Assembly (NCBI RefSeq): GCF_008831285.2
Contig: NC_045141.1
Coordinates: 12,760,106 to 12,820,105, forward strand
Direction: 5' to 3'
DNA from: Nymphaea colorata
Taxonomy: Eukaryota; Streptophyta; Magnoliopsida; Nymphaeales; Nymphaeaceae
Length of the DNA: 60,000 nt
Positions 11,475 through 24,931 of this stretch are shown piece by piece. The position numbers and the translations under genes are program-made. The notes beneath the pieces were generated by a model. That model saw nothing but the letters and a program-made list of their open reading frames with translations, was not told the origin of the DNA and made no database searches. Every line of letters starts with the position of its first letter. Positions within the stretch are counted from its first letter, which is position 1.

Positions 11475-13306
11475 CTTTTCCTGCACACCCTAACCCCAGC
11501 CTGATGAATCCTACAAAGAATGCCGTAGATCTGATACAGAAACCCTAGTTCTTTCGCCGAACCACTGAACGTCGGAAACTAGAGACCAAGAGGGAGTAAA
11601 GGAGGAAAACAGCAGACGGGCAACGGGGGCATGGAGCTCGCTCCTCCGCTCATCGAAATTCACGGAAATCGGTCGGAGATTTTCAACACCTCCGACGAGA
11701 AATCGTCGGCGAGATCTGAACAGAAGGAGTGGCGAGGGAGGAAGAGAAGGGCGAACTGCAATGGGAACAAACGGAGGCAGAAGTTTTTATTTTGCCCTTC
11801 CAGTTATCCAAAACACCAAACCGCGCCTCATGAAACACAAAACACCAAACCGCGGATCGGTTCCAGTTAACACCGAATCCGAATCTCCACTCCCGAGGCC
11901 CGCAGAGATCCGTTTGTCCACCCGAAACCCGACATGGGCACTAAAGTCCATTGGATCTGGATCTGATGGGGATAACCCAGTTATAATCAGATCTAGATCT
12001 AACTAACTTGAAGTGTGACATACGCATGCATTTGGACTTGGATTTAGGTCCAATTGTATAGCAAGGTGCAATATGTGAACTGCAATATAATCCATCTGTG
12101 AATTAAAAAGGTTATAGATGAAATTTGCATGTTTTTTCTCATAGAAAAATGTTGAAAAGTTTTCTTAATTAGAAAAACCTAACTCATTATATTTTCTTTG
12201 CCGTAATCAAGGTCGATGAAGCTTATATGTTCTGTGGGGAATCTTGAGTTAGAATCAGTTTAGTTGTTAACAAACTTTGAATTACTAAAATTTTGCAAAT
12301 AGTTTTGACATTGCAAGAAATGGCATCAGTACTGACGCTAAGAAAATAAAATTACTCATGTTTGATTCTCACCGACACAATTGAGGAAATGTATGTTAGC
12401 AGAAGTCGCATTACTTGTCAAATAATGTAACACTAACTAGTCGCTGAGCCTGATCAGGATTTAGATACATTTTTATGAACTAAGTCCTTACTAAGATGAT
12501 TCCCATTGAAAATGTATTGATCAGACAGTCTTAAGCACTACAAGGAAAATCATATAACAAGGTAACACTAGTTCGCAATAATAAGGTTTAGTTGCGAAAA
12601 CTATGTAAAAGCACCTCAATATAATTTACAATATTGTCATGTATGTATGTCATTAGAGGTTGTTTGGTAGCAAATGCTTTTTGTCATTGTCTTTTGAACC
12701 TATGGATAGATTCATTGAATACTAAAACTATTGTTTTACAAATATGTTTTAATTTTGAAATTGATTTACAAACCACCCTTTAGCTTTTCTTTATATGGGT
12801 TTTTGATGTATTTAGGCTGCATATTTCTAAATAATTTCACTAAATGAATGACATTATTATAAGCAATGGTAGAGCTAAAATTATTGGCTAAAGGGCACTG
12901 TTAAAGAAATTTGAAATTTTTATTAGGACATAATATATATAAGTAAACAATTATAAAACATCAACTGAATATAAGCATTTATTTAACAGACCTGTATAAA
13001 AGCAAATATAAAGAACTAAAAAACGAATAATAAAGAAAAAAAATGCAATCAACTACAAGGTCGGGTAGCTGCAAAAACTCATTCAGATCTACGCCAAGCT
13101 CTGACCCTGAAAAGCTAAGGAGACGGAGAGCTAGGGCTTCCCTTCAGGGCAGTGGGTTTCATAAACTTTGCTCTCACCTGTGTGTGTGTGTTTTTTTTTT
13201 CTAAAAAAAGGAAAAAAGTTAGTGATCGAAATTTGATCATTCAGCTCTGCGGCTGTCAACTGCGTGATAAAATGGTGTAGGCGCATATCCAGCCAGATGG
13301 TGGATT

Positions 13307-13331
13307 GCCGTTCATCACGCGGATGAACGGC
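13307..13331. promoter_or_regulatory. Perfect 10-bp inverted repeat (hairpin) upstream of the pyrophosphatase
   Basis: GCCGTTCATC (13307-13316) and GATGAACGGC (13322-13331) are exact reverse complements separated by 5 nt. The ATG of a 59-codon upstream frame (13323) lies in the 3' arm. In RNA this would be a stable stem; in DNA it is a dyad that a dimeric factor could bind. Function is inference. Confidence 0.5.
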
Positions 13332-13502
13332 ATCCTGAGGCCTACGATCAGGTCGCAGTCCCCTGCCGAGGAGGACTCGGGCTTGTTATCAAATTCGGAT
13401 TTGCCTTCGGGGGGGTTGGGGAAGAGAAACATTTATCGAAAGCGGACGCAGTTCATCAGGATAGGCGGCTATCATCGCCCCAACTGGCAAATCGAACGGT
13501 AA
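13323..13502 (+). CDS. Possible 59-codon uORF of the pyrophosphatase transcript
   Basis: An ATG-initiated frame (M-N-G-I-L-R-P-T-I-R start, N-W-Q-I-E-R end) stops 139 nt before the pyrophosphatase ATG. The product is basic near its C-terminus and matches nothing I recognise. It could be an upstream ORF, a first-exon relic or chance. Whether it is transcribed depends on the unknown start site. Low confidence as a real protein. Confidence 0.25.
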   Translation: MNGILRPTIRSQSPAEEDSGLLSNSDLPSGGLGKRNIYRKRTQFIRIGGYHRPNWQIER

Positions 13503-13641
13503 CAGATTCCTCATCAATCCCTCCCGCTCCGGTTCGTCCCTCTCCTTGTCTTTGATCACATCACGTGCAGTGTCCTGTGTGTGTGGAAGGCCACGCTTGG
13601 GCTCGTTGCTCCTGCTCGGAGAGGAAGAGAGGAGTGTGGGA

Positions 13642-16600
13642 ATGGCGGCAGTGCGGATGGCGACGGGAGGGGCGGCTTTTCACGCGCTGCATGGCGGCCA
13701 CATCCAGTCGCTGATGCTGGTGGGCCTTAAGCAGCAGCTGCCGCTTTCCTGCCGCCAGGGGCGGAGGAATGTGATCGGGAGGAGGTCCCTCTGCTGCAAG
13801 GCCCTTTTCCGACCAGAAGTGCTCGTCAAGGAGGAGGGCCAGCCTTCCACCCTTGACTACCGTGTCTTCTTCTTCGACAAGTCTGGCAAGAAGGTCTCTC
13901 TCTCTCTCTCACATACACACACTCAGACACACCCCTAAACAGACGCTCAGATATGTGGAGTTGCCCTTGTTTACGTATGTGTAGTTCTTAAAAGAGAGAA
14001 AAAAAAAAGATATTGTAATTGCTATTAGAAGGAGTTTCTTCAAATTCGCGATGCAAGGGATGGAGCATTCGCAGGTTTTGAGTTTTTCCTGTTGGCATTT
14101 GGGGATTCGGATTCATGAGGGGTAGGGCTTAGGTTCATGTTTGAGTTTTTCTCTGGTATTGGGAGAACGGTTTGATAGAAAAACGGCGTTTGTTTGGACT
14201 GCGAATTTCGTGTAAATGGTGCTCCTTTTCGGCATTTTACGTTCAACGAATGTCATTTTTGACCGGTAGCTATAAACTAAAAAGTGCAACTGATTGGTCT
14301 GTCAAGTTTTGGAGTGTAATATGCGTTGTCCAAAAAGGTGTCTTTCCAGTTATGGAAAGAGTGCCTCTAAACTAAGGCACATTTGTAGTTGAATCATGTT
14401 TGTCTTTTGTGTCTAATTTTGATGCTATTTTGTTTTCATATTGAAACATTTAATGCCGAGCAAGTGCTACAAAACCAAAATTTTAGTACCATACTTTAAT
14501 CAAGATCCTTTTTTTTGGAGATACGGTTGGCCTCTAGTTAGTCTGATATTGCCTAAGGAATGGGCCAAAAATTTGAAATGAAAGCTGGTAATTGGTATTG
14601 TCAAAATCTTTTCCTTCATTTGCATAACCTAGCCGTGTAGAAGGATTAATAAATAAATGTATTAGAAATTACTTGTCTAAATTGGATAAGGAACTTATGT
14701 TAGAAACTTGCTTTAATTTAACTGTTGCCTTTTTTTTTTTTGCCAAAACAAGATTTGGAAGTAGTGTGGAAGATATTTTTGCATGGCATACTCTACTTGA
14801 TTTTAGAAGGTACAGAAATACTTTCAGTTACTCAGTCCTTAGAAAGGTTGCTGCATTTAGGAGTCATGGGCCAAAACAGAAGTAATGTTGATTGGTTCTT
14901 TACTTCTTTTAGACTTCATGAAATGGTGCTGTCAAGGTGCATACCCAGAGTAGATGAAAGTAAGTGTTGATACCGGAAGCATCACTAGGTCTTCAATGAG
15001 TTTGGTTTTGCCAGTTTCATATCACATTGGTACTTTATGTAGATAAGCTGGAGTTGGACAGCTTGACTGAAAGGTTGAACCCTGTTTTATCCCTTTTGAA
15101 TAACTTATGAATAACGCAGGGATACTAGAGTCTCTTACATTTTGTATTTTCAAATGAAAACTTGTAGACATGATGCATTGTGGATTGTGCTACTTAGATT
15201 AAACATGAAGTCAAGTGCTTGGAGATGAGAATACCTGAGGACAAGCGTAAGCTGGCATACATGATCTACTGTAAAAAGTAACAGAAAAAAGAACCAGAAA
15301 GCAGCATAGAATTCATTTATATGTAGATATGAGATACTTTTCTGGTCTCCCAAAAAATCATGAAATGTCTAGTAATAGAGGGGCCTGATTAGTCACAACT
15401 GACAAGCAAAATCTGAAATATTGCTTGGTTGCTGCCTTGAACTACAATACTGCTCTGTCTGTAATAATCGACAAAACTACTCCAATATTCAACTGAAGAT
15501 CCCAAGGAGGTAATTCACAAATACAAACTAAGTTGGTGTGAGATTTTAATTGGTGACATGTGAAAATTGCATGATATGATAGGAAGGAGGGTCTTTTAAC
15601 CTTAGTATTCTTGAACTTAAACCAATTTTTGTTACGTTTTACCTTTCCATCTTTTGGTGTTTCTGATGGCACAGTGAATATGAATTATGAAGATTTGATT
15701 TTGTAACTAAACTGAGAAACTTGGCTGGAGGATTCATATCCCGCAAATCCATTTCACGTGAGACCTGAGTTCATGCCAAAACAGCATCACTAACAGGACA
15801 AATGGCAAAAAACACCATACCCAGAGGTCCCAGACAAATGCCAAAAAACACCATACTAGGGGCATAACATTAAGATATGGAACACAATTTATTTAACAAT
15901 GGGAATAGAATTGCTGGAAATGGTCTTCTTAATTTGGTAAAAATTTGCATCTTCATAACTATCAATGACTAAAAAAATCACTTAGCACTTAATCAGAATG
16001 TGGATTAGAGGCCACAAAAGAAGAAAACCAAGGATAAATTTTTATTTGCAGAATTTATTCCTTACTTTTCTTGGTACTTACAGATCTATAACCATAACTT
16101 TTGGTTATCTGGAAACATGGTTGATGTGAGTGGCACAATATGTTAATGGTGGCACACATAACCTGATTTGGTTCTTATGCCTTTATTTGACTGTATTTCT
16201 TTGATATATTCATCCAACCATGCAACCCACAACATTGCTTTTTATATTCTTCAATGCGCTAATGCATATTGATAGGCACCAGGTATGGGGATTGGATTGG
16301 ATTCCCATGGGACTGATCCGGTATTGCTTATAAATAAGGTTGAAGGGCCTGACTTGAGGATTATCACATGTATTGAGCGTTTGGCCCTATGGTGAGAGGG
16401 AACCCTATTCGGGAATTAGGGCTGAGTGTGTGCGTTTGGGGTTTCTGTTTACCAAGTTAGCGGTGGCTAACACATATACACATAGTTGGTCATGATTGTC
16501 ATATGATGTGAATCAACCATGTTTCAACATTAATTTAACTGTTGATTCTAACTCTGCAGGTTTCACCATGGCATGATATCCCTTTGCAACTAGGGGATGG

Positions 16601-19600
16601 AGTTTTCAATTTTGTAGTTGAAATACCAAAAGAAACTAGTGCAAAAATGGAAGTTGCTACTGAGGAGCTTTATACTCCCATAAAACAGGACACCAAGAAG
16701 GGAAAACTTCGATTCTATCCGTAAGATATTTTCATTAATTTGATTAAGGTCCTTCAAAAAACAGTGTGATATCATTGTTCCAAATAGCGTCTGTTTTGAC
16801 CCTCTTCAGTTATAGACTTATAGTGTTTAGTTTTGGGGATTTAGCTAACCTTCAGCCACCTCTTCTTATAAGATGTTCTCTCTGCGTTGTTTTCAGGTAC
16901 AACATAAATTGGAACTATGGTTTATTGCCACAGACGTGGGAAGACCCATCTTTTGCAAATCCAGAAGTTGAGGGGGCTTTTGGTGATAATGATCCAGGTT
17001 CTTGGACTTTCCTTAGGACACTTCAGTTATTATCAACTATTAATCAGAACATACCATGATGAGCATGTGTCCTTATAATAAGTTTTGCACTATGCAGTTG
17101 ATGTTGTTGAGATTGGAGGAAGGCAAGCAAAGATGGGAGAGATTCTCAAGGTCAAGCCTTTAGCAGCTTTGGCAATGATTGATGAAGGAGAACTGGACTG
17201 GAAAATAGTTGCGATATCACTTGATGATCCTAAAGCTTCACTTGTAAATGATGCCAAGGATGTTGAGAATCACTTCCCTGTAGGATCCTTTTTCATAATC
17301 TTATATATTGCTTTATCCATGTTAGTCTTTTTTGAAGGAATTAATTTGGTTGGATTTTATCCATGCTTTGATTTCTAACTAGGGGCGAGTTGCTGATGCG
17401 TTTTAGCTGCACAAACTTTTCTTCACTTATCTTATACATTTTGAAGTTAACTACATCTTAGGGAAAGGAGAACATGTTCTCCTACCTCTTGAGTTTAAGC
17501 CAAGGCATTTGAAATTTCATTTTCAAATGATACTTATGTCGAAAGTCGAAACAAACAAAGACTGTAAGATATCGATTTAGGGCATGTCTGGTTTGCAACC
17601 TTCTATGACATTTCATTATAACTGGTAGAAACACATTTAGCTTTCAAATGATGAGATTGGTGATCTGCTTCCCACACAAACTGATGTTGATGATGTTGAA
17701 GTGAAAGATGTTAAGGAAGGTGACACTGATGATGATGGCGATTTGTTAGATACCGGATATGGGATCATGGGTCGGGTCCATTGGATTAACTCGATAACCT
17801 TCATACACAGGGTCGGTGGGCCATAACAGGTTCATCACAGAAATTATCAGTTGCTTCCTTTGGGAGGAGATCCCTAACCTAGGATTAGGGTTTGGTTGGG
17901 TGAGTTTGAGAGCTTACCAGTGTACTGTATCTTCTTGAATCCAACCCTTGTTAGCCGGAGGCTAACAAATGGTATTGGAGCCAGTCTCCGATGGCAACTT
18001 GATGGAGGATGTTACATATCATTTTGGTCGGATTGATGGATGGAAGGTAAAATTAGAAGATTCTTTCGATAGGATCGACCAAAAGATGCTTGACATCAAC
18101 CAGCAACTACGAGTGATTTGCTTGGGGCAACGTGTTCTCAAGGAGTTGCTGCTGTAGTTGCTTCATCAGGACCATGATGATTCTGAGCAGGATGAAGAAG
18201 CAAGGTAAGCTTCTGGAGTTATCCATGGAAAATGCTGCAGAGAGTAAGCCCTTATCCAAAGCAGAACCTAGAAACACCCAAACGCTTCCTGTCAGTATGG
18301 ATGAAGCTGAAGTCGTTCTAAGATGGGAGTCAATGAGCCAATGAGAGGAGGGCTGGACTCACACAACTGGGCAAATTGAGTTCGCCAACAGGTTCACCTG
18401 TGAGGGAAAGAAGCATGAAGAGAACATACTAGAAATGGAGATGCTCTTGCATATCTCGCGATGGAAGCCAGGTATACAACGAGCTCTTTGGTACTCCACA
18501 AAAGCCCTGTTATGCAACAGGAAATTGATGCAGATGCAAACTTCCAAGGATGGGAGTGTCAGTCTTCTTCATCGGGGATCCTGCTCACTAGGCACTAAGG
18601 GACAAACTCTATGTAGAGGAAAAGGGGCATCAGGAAGACGAGGCCGCAGAATGGGGATAGGGTGCAAAAGGCTACCTAGAAGACTTCCATGGCTGGATCG
18701 ATTGATGTGCAGACCAAGGCGGCCATACTCGTCTAGGTTGAAGTTTTCCCAAGGCAAGAAGAGAGAGTTGAGAAACTGTTGTATCATGGGCATAGCTTGG
18801 GAGTTTGACGGGTTCGGCAGAAATGACAATAGCTTTGAGAAGACTCCTCTTAACATCCACTGGTGGGCGATCTTCTTAGTTGACTTTTTTCTAGCAACAA
18901 CCACTTGCAGAGGAACTATCTCAGTCTGCTTCTGCTACTCGTATGATCAGTTACGTGTGGGAGCATTTAAGAGGAGCAACTGGAACGACCCAACACCATA
19001 TTCAAAAAGAATTTGTTTGTTAAATGGGACGGGTTAATGCCTAAATAAGTATGAAAATGATCACTTCACTATTGCTGATAACCCCTTGTTGAAGAGATTC
19101 TCTTGTAGAAACGGTAAAAGCAAATAGAAAGATGAACACACAGATATAACGTGGAAAACCTCTCAACTAGAGGGAAAAAAACCACGGGTGAGGAGGACTC
19201 GTGCCCACTAGCCGCCAAACACTTTCTCTCTTGAATTATCATTCACACACTGAAAATTAGGGTTTACACAGGTTAAGTAGGGTCATAACCACACACTGGA
19301 TCAGGTCCAGATCTAAACCCAGATAAGAGACCCAAATACCACATATGTCAACACTCCCCCTCAAGTTGGACATACATATAAACATGCCCAACTTGGATAC
19401 ATTTCTCTCAAACGGAGTCACAGGTAAGGCTTTAGTCAGCAGTTTGGTCTTCAGACTTCATATATGGTAGAATCAACTCTTTGGCATCAATTCTCTCCTG
19501 GATGAAGTGACGGTCAATCTCGACATGCTTTGTTCGGTCATGTAACACAAGGTTGTTGGCCGGATTGATTGCAGATTTGTTATCACATTACATCTTCATA

Positions 19601-22600
19601 GGTCCTTCAGTCTCTATTCCAATATCAGTCAGCAATACTTTCAGCCACAGTAATTCTGATACTCCAATAGCAACAACCCTATATTCAGCCTCTGCACTTG
19701 AGCGGGAACAAACATATTGCCTCTTGCTTCTCCAAATAACAAGATTTCCCTCCAAGTAGACGCAGTACCTTGAAGTAGATCTTCTAGTATCAACACAGCC
19801 TGCCCAGTTTGCATTTGAATACCCTTCGATCTCAATAGGCCTTTGTTTCACATATAGAAGTCCCTTGCCAGGATTCCTCTTCAAGTAACACAAGATTCTG
19901 TCGACAGCCTTCAAGTGAGTATTTGTAGGCGCGTGCATGAACTGACTCATTACATTTACATCAAAGGTGATATCAGGTTTAGTCAGAGTGAGGTAGATCA
20001 ATCTTCCCACTAGACGTTGATATCTTCCTTTAGCTTCTTCACAAAGGGGTTCTCCATCCTTAATACTGAGTTTATGTCCAGCATCCAGAGGAGTAGAAGT
20101 CGGTCTACACCCTAGTTTTCCTGTCTCCTTCAGTAAATCCAGAGTATACTTTCTTTGATTTAGCACAAGGGTCATACATGATTTAGCAATTTCAATACCA
20201 AGAAAATATCTTAGTTTGCCAAGGTCCTTGAGATCAAATTCAACAGGCAGTAAACCCTTTAATCTTGTTATCTCATCTTCATCATCACCTGTAACAATCA
20301 TATCATCAACATAGACTAACAAAAGAGTAACCTTACGCTCCTTCTTCTTTACAAACAGAGTATGATCTCCGTTTCTTTGATTGTAGCCATGTTTTCTCAT
20401 TACAAGTCTAAGACGTTCAAACCATGCTCGGAGAGACTGCTTGAGCCCATACAAAGCCTTCTTCAGTTTACAGCATTTTTTCGATTTCTCGTATCTTGGG
20501 GGCATACACATATACACTTCTTATTCAAGATCTCCGTTGAGAAAAGCATTCTTAATGTCAAGTTGGCACATCTTCCACTCCCTTAACACTGCTAGAGAAA
20601 TAATAACTCTAACAGTCTTCATTTTCGCAACAGGAGCAAACGTCTCCAAGTAGTCAATCCCATATTTGTGACTAAACCCTTGGCAACCAGGCGAACTTTG
20701 TACCTCTCAAAGTTCCCATCTGGTTTGTACTTAATGGTGTAGACCCACTTGGATCCAGCTAGATGAGCTGCTTCAGGTTTCTCTACCACTTCCCATGTCT
20801 GGTTTCTGCTCAAGGCTTCCATCTCTTCTTGCATAGCATGAGTCCACTTGAGATCACTCTGAGCCTCTGTAACAGTCCTGGGAATCACAACCAAAGAAAG
20901 AGATGATACAAAACATTTGTAATCTGTGCTCAGTCTAGAATATGACACAAAGTTACCAATAGGGTGTTGAGTACACGACCTGACACCCTTTTTGAGAGCA
21001 ATGGGTAATTCTTCTCTTTCAGCCTCTGCCTGAGTACCTTCAATTGACATCTCTTGAACACGACTTGGGTCATCCAGGGAAGGAGTAACATTAGGATTGA
21101 GGATCTTTGTCACTAGAGGGCATTACTTCGTCAGTCAGCTCCACCAGTGGGTCCTACTGCAGGCAACCTTTGCCTAGAGTAAACCTGCCCAAACAAACGG
21201 TCATGTTCCTCCTCATTCATAGTCGAACAGTCATCAACTTTATTGTGCTCTAGAGGGTTCGTAATCTGAGTCTTTTCCTTCTTGTAATCCAAAAAATCTG
21301 TAAACTGAATCTCTTGATTGGGAGAATACACTTCTCATTGTAGACCTCTTCCCCTGAAGAGAATTCTCACCAGAATAGGAAGCATGTTCCAGGAATGTGA
21401 CATCTTTGGTGACATAGGCACGACCAGTGGAAGGATCTCGATACTTGTACCCTTTTTGAGTGAGAGAATAACCTAGAAATATGCCCTTAATCGACCTTGG
21501 ATCAAACTTTTTAATATTAGGACTATGATTGTGAATAAAACATATGCAACCAAAAACTCTAGGTGGAAGAGAGAAATGTTCACGACTCCTCGGTAACATA
21601 TAATGAGACGTTTGCCCATTCAACACACGACTAGGCATATAGTTGATTAGATACGCACTGGTCAACACAACATCCCCTCAATACCTTTTTGGAACATGAC
21701 GTTGAAAAAGAAGAGCCCGAGTCATATTCAGTAACTGTCGATTATTTCGTTCAGCAACTCCATTTTGAGGAGGAGTATAACTACATGAAGTCTCATGAAT
21801 AATTCCCTTTTTCGAAAGAAGCTATCATGAGACTGACATGTATATTCATGAGCATTGTCAGACCGAAAGGTCTTAACAGATGCTTCATATTGAGTTTCCA
21901 CATAAGCAATGAAAGTCTCTATGACAGTAGTAACTTCACTACGGTCTTTCAGCAAGTAAACAATGGTGTTATGAGAACAATCATCTATAAAGGTCATAAA
22001 ATACTGAAAACCATGACAACAAGGAATTCCCGAAGGCCCCCACATATCAAAGTGAGTCAAGGCAAACACCTCATTAGAACGATGGATAGAAACAGGGTAT
22101 GAAGCCCTAACATGTTTAGCCAGGTGACAGACATCACAAGACACCATAGTCATATCTAACCTGGAACATAAATCAGGAAACAACTGTCTAAGAATTCCAA
22201 AAGGAAGGTGTCCAAGGCACTCATGCCAACGCATAACCAACTGAAGGGGGTCATCTCTACTCTTCTTTGTCTTGCTGGCAGCCGTCATGAGAGCTCTAGC
22301 AGTATGCATGGGTAAACGATATAGCCCCTCAGAAACCAAACCAATCCCAATCCTCTTTCCTGTCACCAAGTCCTGCAGAACACACCGATCAACAGGAAAA
22401 ATAAGTTCGCAATTCAACTCTTTTGTAATCTTGCTAACCGACAAGAGTTTCAAGGGAAGATGAGGAACATGTAGAGCATTGTGAACTAAGAACTTGTTCA
22501 AAAGTGAGAGACTCCATTTTCCAGCCACAGAAATAGAGGAACCATCGACAAGAGACACACGTTCCTTTCCTGACGAAAGCTTATACCCATGAAAGACCTT

Positions 22601-24896
22601 AGGATCGCCAGTCATGTGGTGGGTAGCACCACTGTCAATAATCCACTCTCCCATATGAGAATCCGCTATCACAGAGGTCCACCAAAGTAGCGAAAGAGCA
22701 GCTGAACAGGCGCAACAGTGGCCAGTTACTGCTGAACAAGGACAGGGAGCCAGTCAGCCAGCAACACAGTGGAGCGAGCGGCGACGACAGAGTAGCGGCC
22801 GACAGGGAGCTTTGTGACAAAAACAAGCACAGCTAGGCGATGAGCTGTAGAATCGCCCAAAAAAGAGCTGTTCTCACGCCAACTCTCGACCTGATAGAGC
22901 TGCGGACAACATAGTTCTCACACCTGCCGAAAAAACCCAAAAATGGGTGGAAGTTACAGCTCAAATCTGAAGGACTCTGTGGCAGATCTCATTCCAACGA
23001 ATACTCAGACAGGATCGCCCAGGAAAGAGCTCCTCCACGGCCAAAATCCAGCCCAAGCCAACCAAGGACGGAGACGGGATGAGAGCAGCGACAGAGCTAG
23101 CGGCGCTTAGGCGATGGCAGAAGCTTGACGATGACTGAGGACACGTGGACGATGGGCAATACAGGGTGGCGGCGGAGGAAGGGCAGCGGCGGCGGCAGCG
23201 GAACAAAGGGCAGCGGAACAAAGGGCAGCGGTAGGATCTGGTTGACGGTAAATGCTAGGCAACGCTGGATATCGGAACAGCGTCGACCAGCTCCGGATGA
23301 TGAAGGGCGTCGAGCGATGGAAAGGTCAGGGCCGGAACTTCACGGCCGGCAAAAAAATTTCAGAAACTAGTTATGGGCTCTGATACCATGTAGAAACGGT
23401 AAAAGCAAATAGAAAGATGAACACACAAATGTAACGTGGAAAACCCCTCAACTAGAGGGAAAAAATCACGGGTGAAGAGGACTGGTGCCCACTAGCCGCC
23501 AGACACTCTCTCTCTTGAATTATCATTCACATACTGAAAATTAGGGTTTACATAGGTTAAGTAGGGTCATAACCACAGACTGGATCGGGTCCAGATCCTG
23601 ACCCAGATAAGAGACCCAAATACCACATATGTCAACATCTCTGATTGCCTTATATACACCAAATACTTCGGGGATGGAAGGTGCCTTCCTTTACTGGCTG
23701 GACCAGCGGCGAATGGAGATGAAGAAGGCCAAGAGGATGAATTCTTAATGTTTGAGTCTCTTGAGCATGTGGAAGGTAATAAAAATGACGCCTGAAGGGA
23801 AGAGGATCCAGCTGAGGCCTTGACCAAGGAACATGCAGAAATTGACATCTCAGATTATGAAGTTAGTTTTAGTGAAAAAGTAAAGGAGTTCCAGGAGAAG
23901 ACTAGTTCCTCATTGAGACAGGTCATCATTCAGGCTCCGATTCAAGCTGTTTAGAATGAAAGTGTTAATTGGGTTGAAGAAGGTAACATGGTGACCCAAG
24001 ATATTATTTTAATGCTCATGGCTGCTCTCGCAGTCACCAATTATATAAAAAGGCTTTGCAACTTTCAGATTGGTTGGAAGCAAATGGCAGCTACATTTCA
24101 CTGACCAAGACTATGCCTCTAGTGTGGATTTGATTGCCAAGGTTCACGGCATTCATGCTGATGAGCTTTGTCTAGAAAAATTCCAGGACTCTCCTGGTCA
24201 ACCACACTAGCGCAGGTGTCAAGCAAAGCAGAGATATTGTTTAGATTACTGAAGAAGAAAGATGTTCGACTGCTGATGGAGAAGGAAACTGACGCAGCTA
24301 CTGGCTTCATTTATAAGATCTTGATTGATGCAAAAGGTAGGAGTGGAGATTATGAGAGGAGGGAACAAGTTGATGTAGAGAAAATTGAAATATGATGGGA
24401 TAGTTCCTGATTGATATACCCAATATATGATAGCTAGCTACTATATCAAAGGCAGGTTAAACTGCAGACTTTTAAGGGAAGCTGAATGCTTGGGCATTAG
24501 TAGAGTAACATACGTTTTCACACATATTGTTGTGAAACACTTTATCTTGGCAGTTGCATCTACAACATGTACATGGGAAATGCAGTACAATTTTGGTGAG
24601 CAAGGACTACTTTCATGCAGCGACAGTTCCTTCTCAGCCATTCACACCTTGAGGACAAAATGTTTTGCGAAGGGGGGAGTATTGTAGATACCGGATATGG
24701 GATCATGGGTCGGGTCCATTGACTGACCAGATAACCTTCATAAATAGGGTCAGTAGACCAGAACATGTTCATCGCAAAAATTATGGGGTGTTTTCTTTGG
24801 GAGGAGATCCCTAATCTGGGGAGAGCTTATCAGTTTACTATATCTTCTTGAATCCAACCCTTAGCTGGAGGCTAACACGATTATTGCAGAAAGTTG

Positions 24897-24931
<35 letters not shown>

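Larger units (their letters stand above)
11475..13641. promoter_or_regulatory. Divergent intergenic region between beta-COP and the plastid pyrophosphatase
   Basis: The two ATGs point away from each other 2.17 kb apart, so this region should hold both promoters and 5' UTRs. The beta-COP side (11475-11900) is the more GC-rich part. The middle (12000-13050) is AT-rich and featureless. A (GT)n then poly-T tract lies near 13177-13200, and TA-rich boxes are too common to assign. No transposon was recognised. A hairpin and possible uORF near 13307-13502 are listed separately. Confidence 0.6.
19104..23637 (-). mobile_element. Ty1/copia element nested in the intron 4 gypsy-derived element
   Basis: Minus-strand element of 4.5 kb. 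Terminal repeats are 19104-19353 and 23389-23637, both TGTAGAAACGG to TATGTCAACA in + orientation. The target duplication TCTCT flanks it (19099-19103 and 23638-23642). The primer-binding site is the complement of GGCTCTGATACCA at 23376-23388, and a polypurine tract lies beside the left LTR at about 19354-19366. The two LTRs differ at roughly 15 positions by eye, so the insertion is not recent. Protease, integrase, reverse transcriptase and RNase H remnants are present; the gag region is missing between the leader and the protease. Same family as the copia element at 28495-33740. Confidence 0.93.
17744..24877 (+). mobile_element. Gypsy-derived non-autonomous LTR element in intron 4, interrupted by a copia element
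   Basis: The ends are TGTTAG and CTAACA, flanked by the 5-bp target duplication CGATT (17739-17743 and 24878-24882). LTRs are 17744-17967 (224 bp) and 24683-24877 (195 bp, with an internal deletion). A primer-binding site TGGTATTGGAGCC lies at 17970-17982 and a polypurine tract GAAGGGGGGAG just before 24681. Once the nested copia (19104-23637) is removed, about 2.2 kb of internal DNA remains. It encodes broken acidic and coiled-coil-like frames but no recognisable reverse transcriptase or integrase. The last frame reads [14 protein letters not shown] into the 3' LTR, resembling the tail of plant Ty3/gypsy pol; that assignment is inference. Confidence 0.88.

Noticed and set aside
13546-13641. 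N-terminal extension of the pyrophosphatase from an in-frame TTG
   Set aside because: Non-ATG start; the ATG at 13642 gives a normal plastid transit peptide and length.
18435-19037. 200-codon + strand ORF
   Set aside because: Lies inside the decayed gypsy-derived element with no recognisable domain; treated as part of that remnant.
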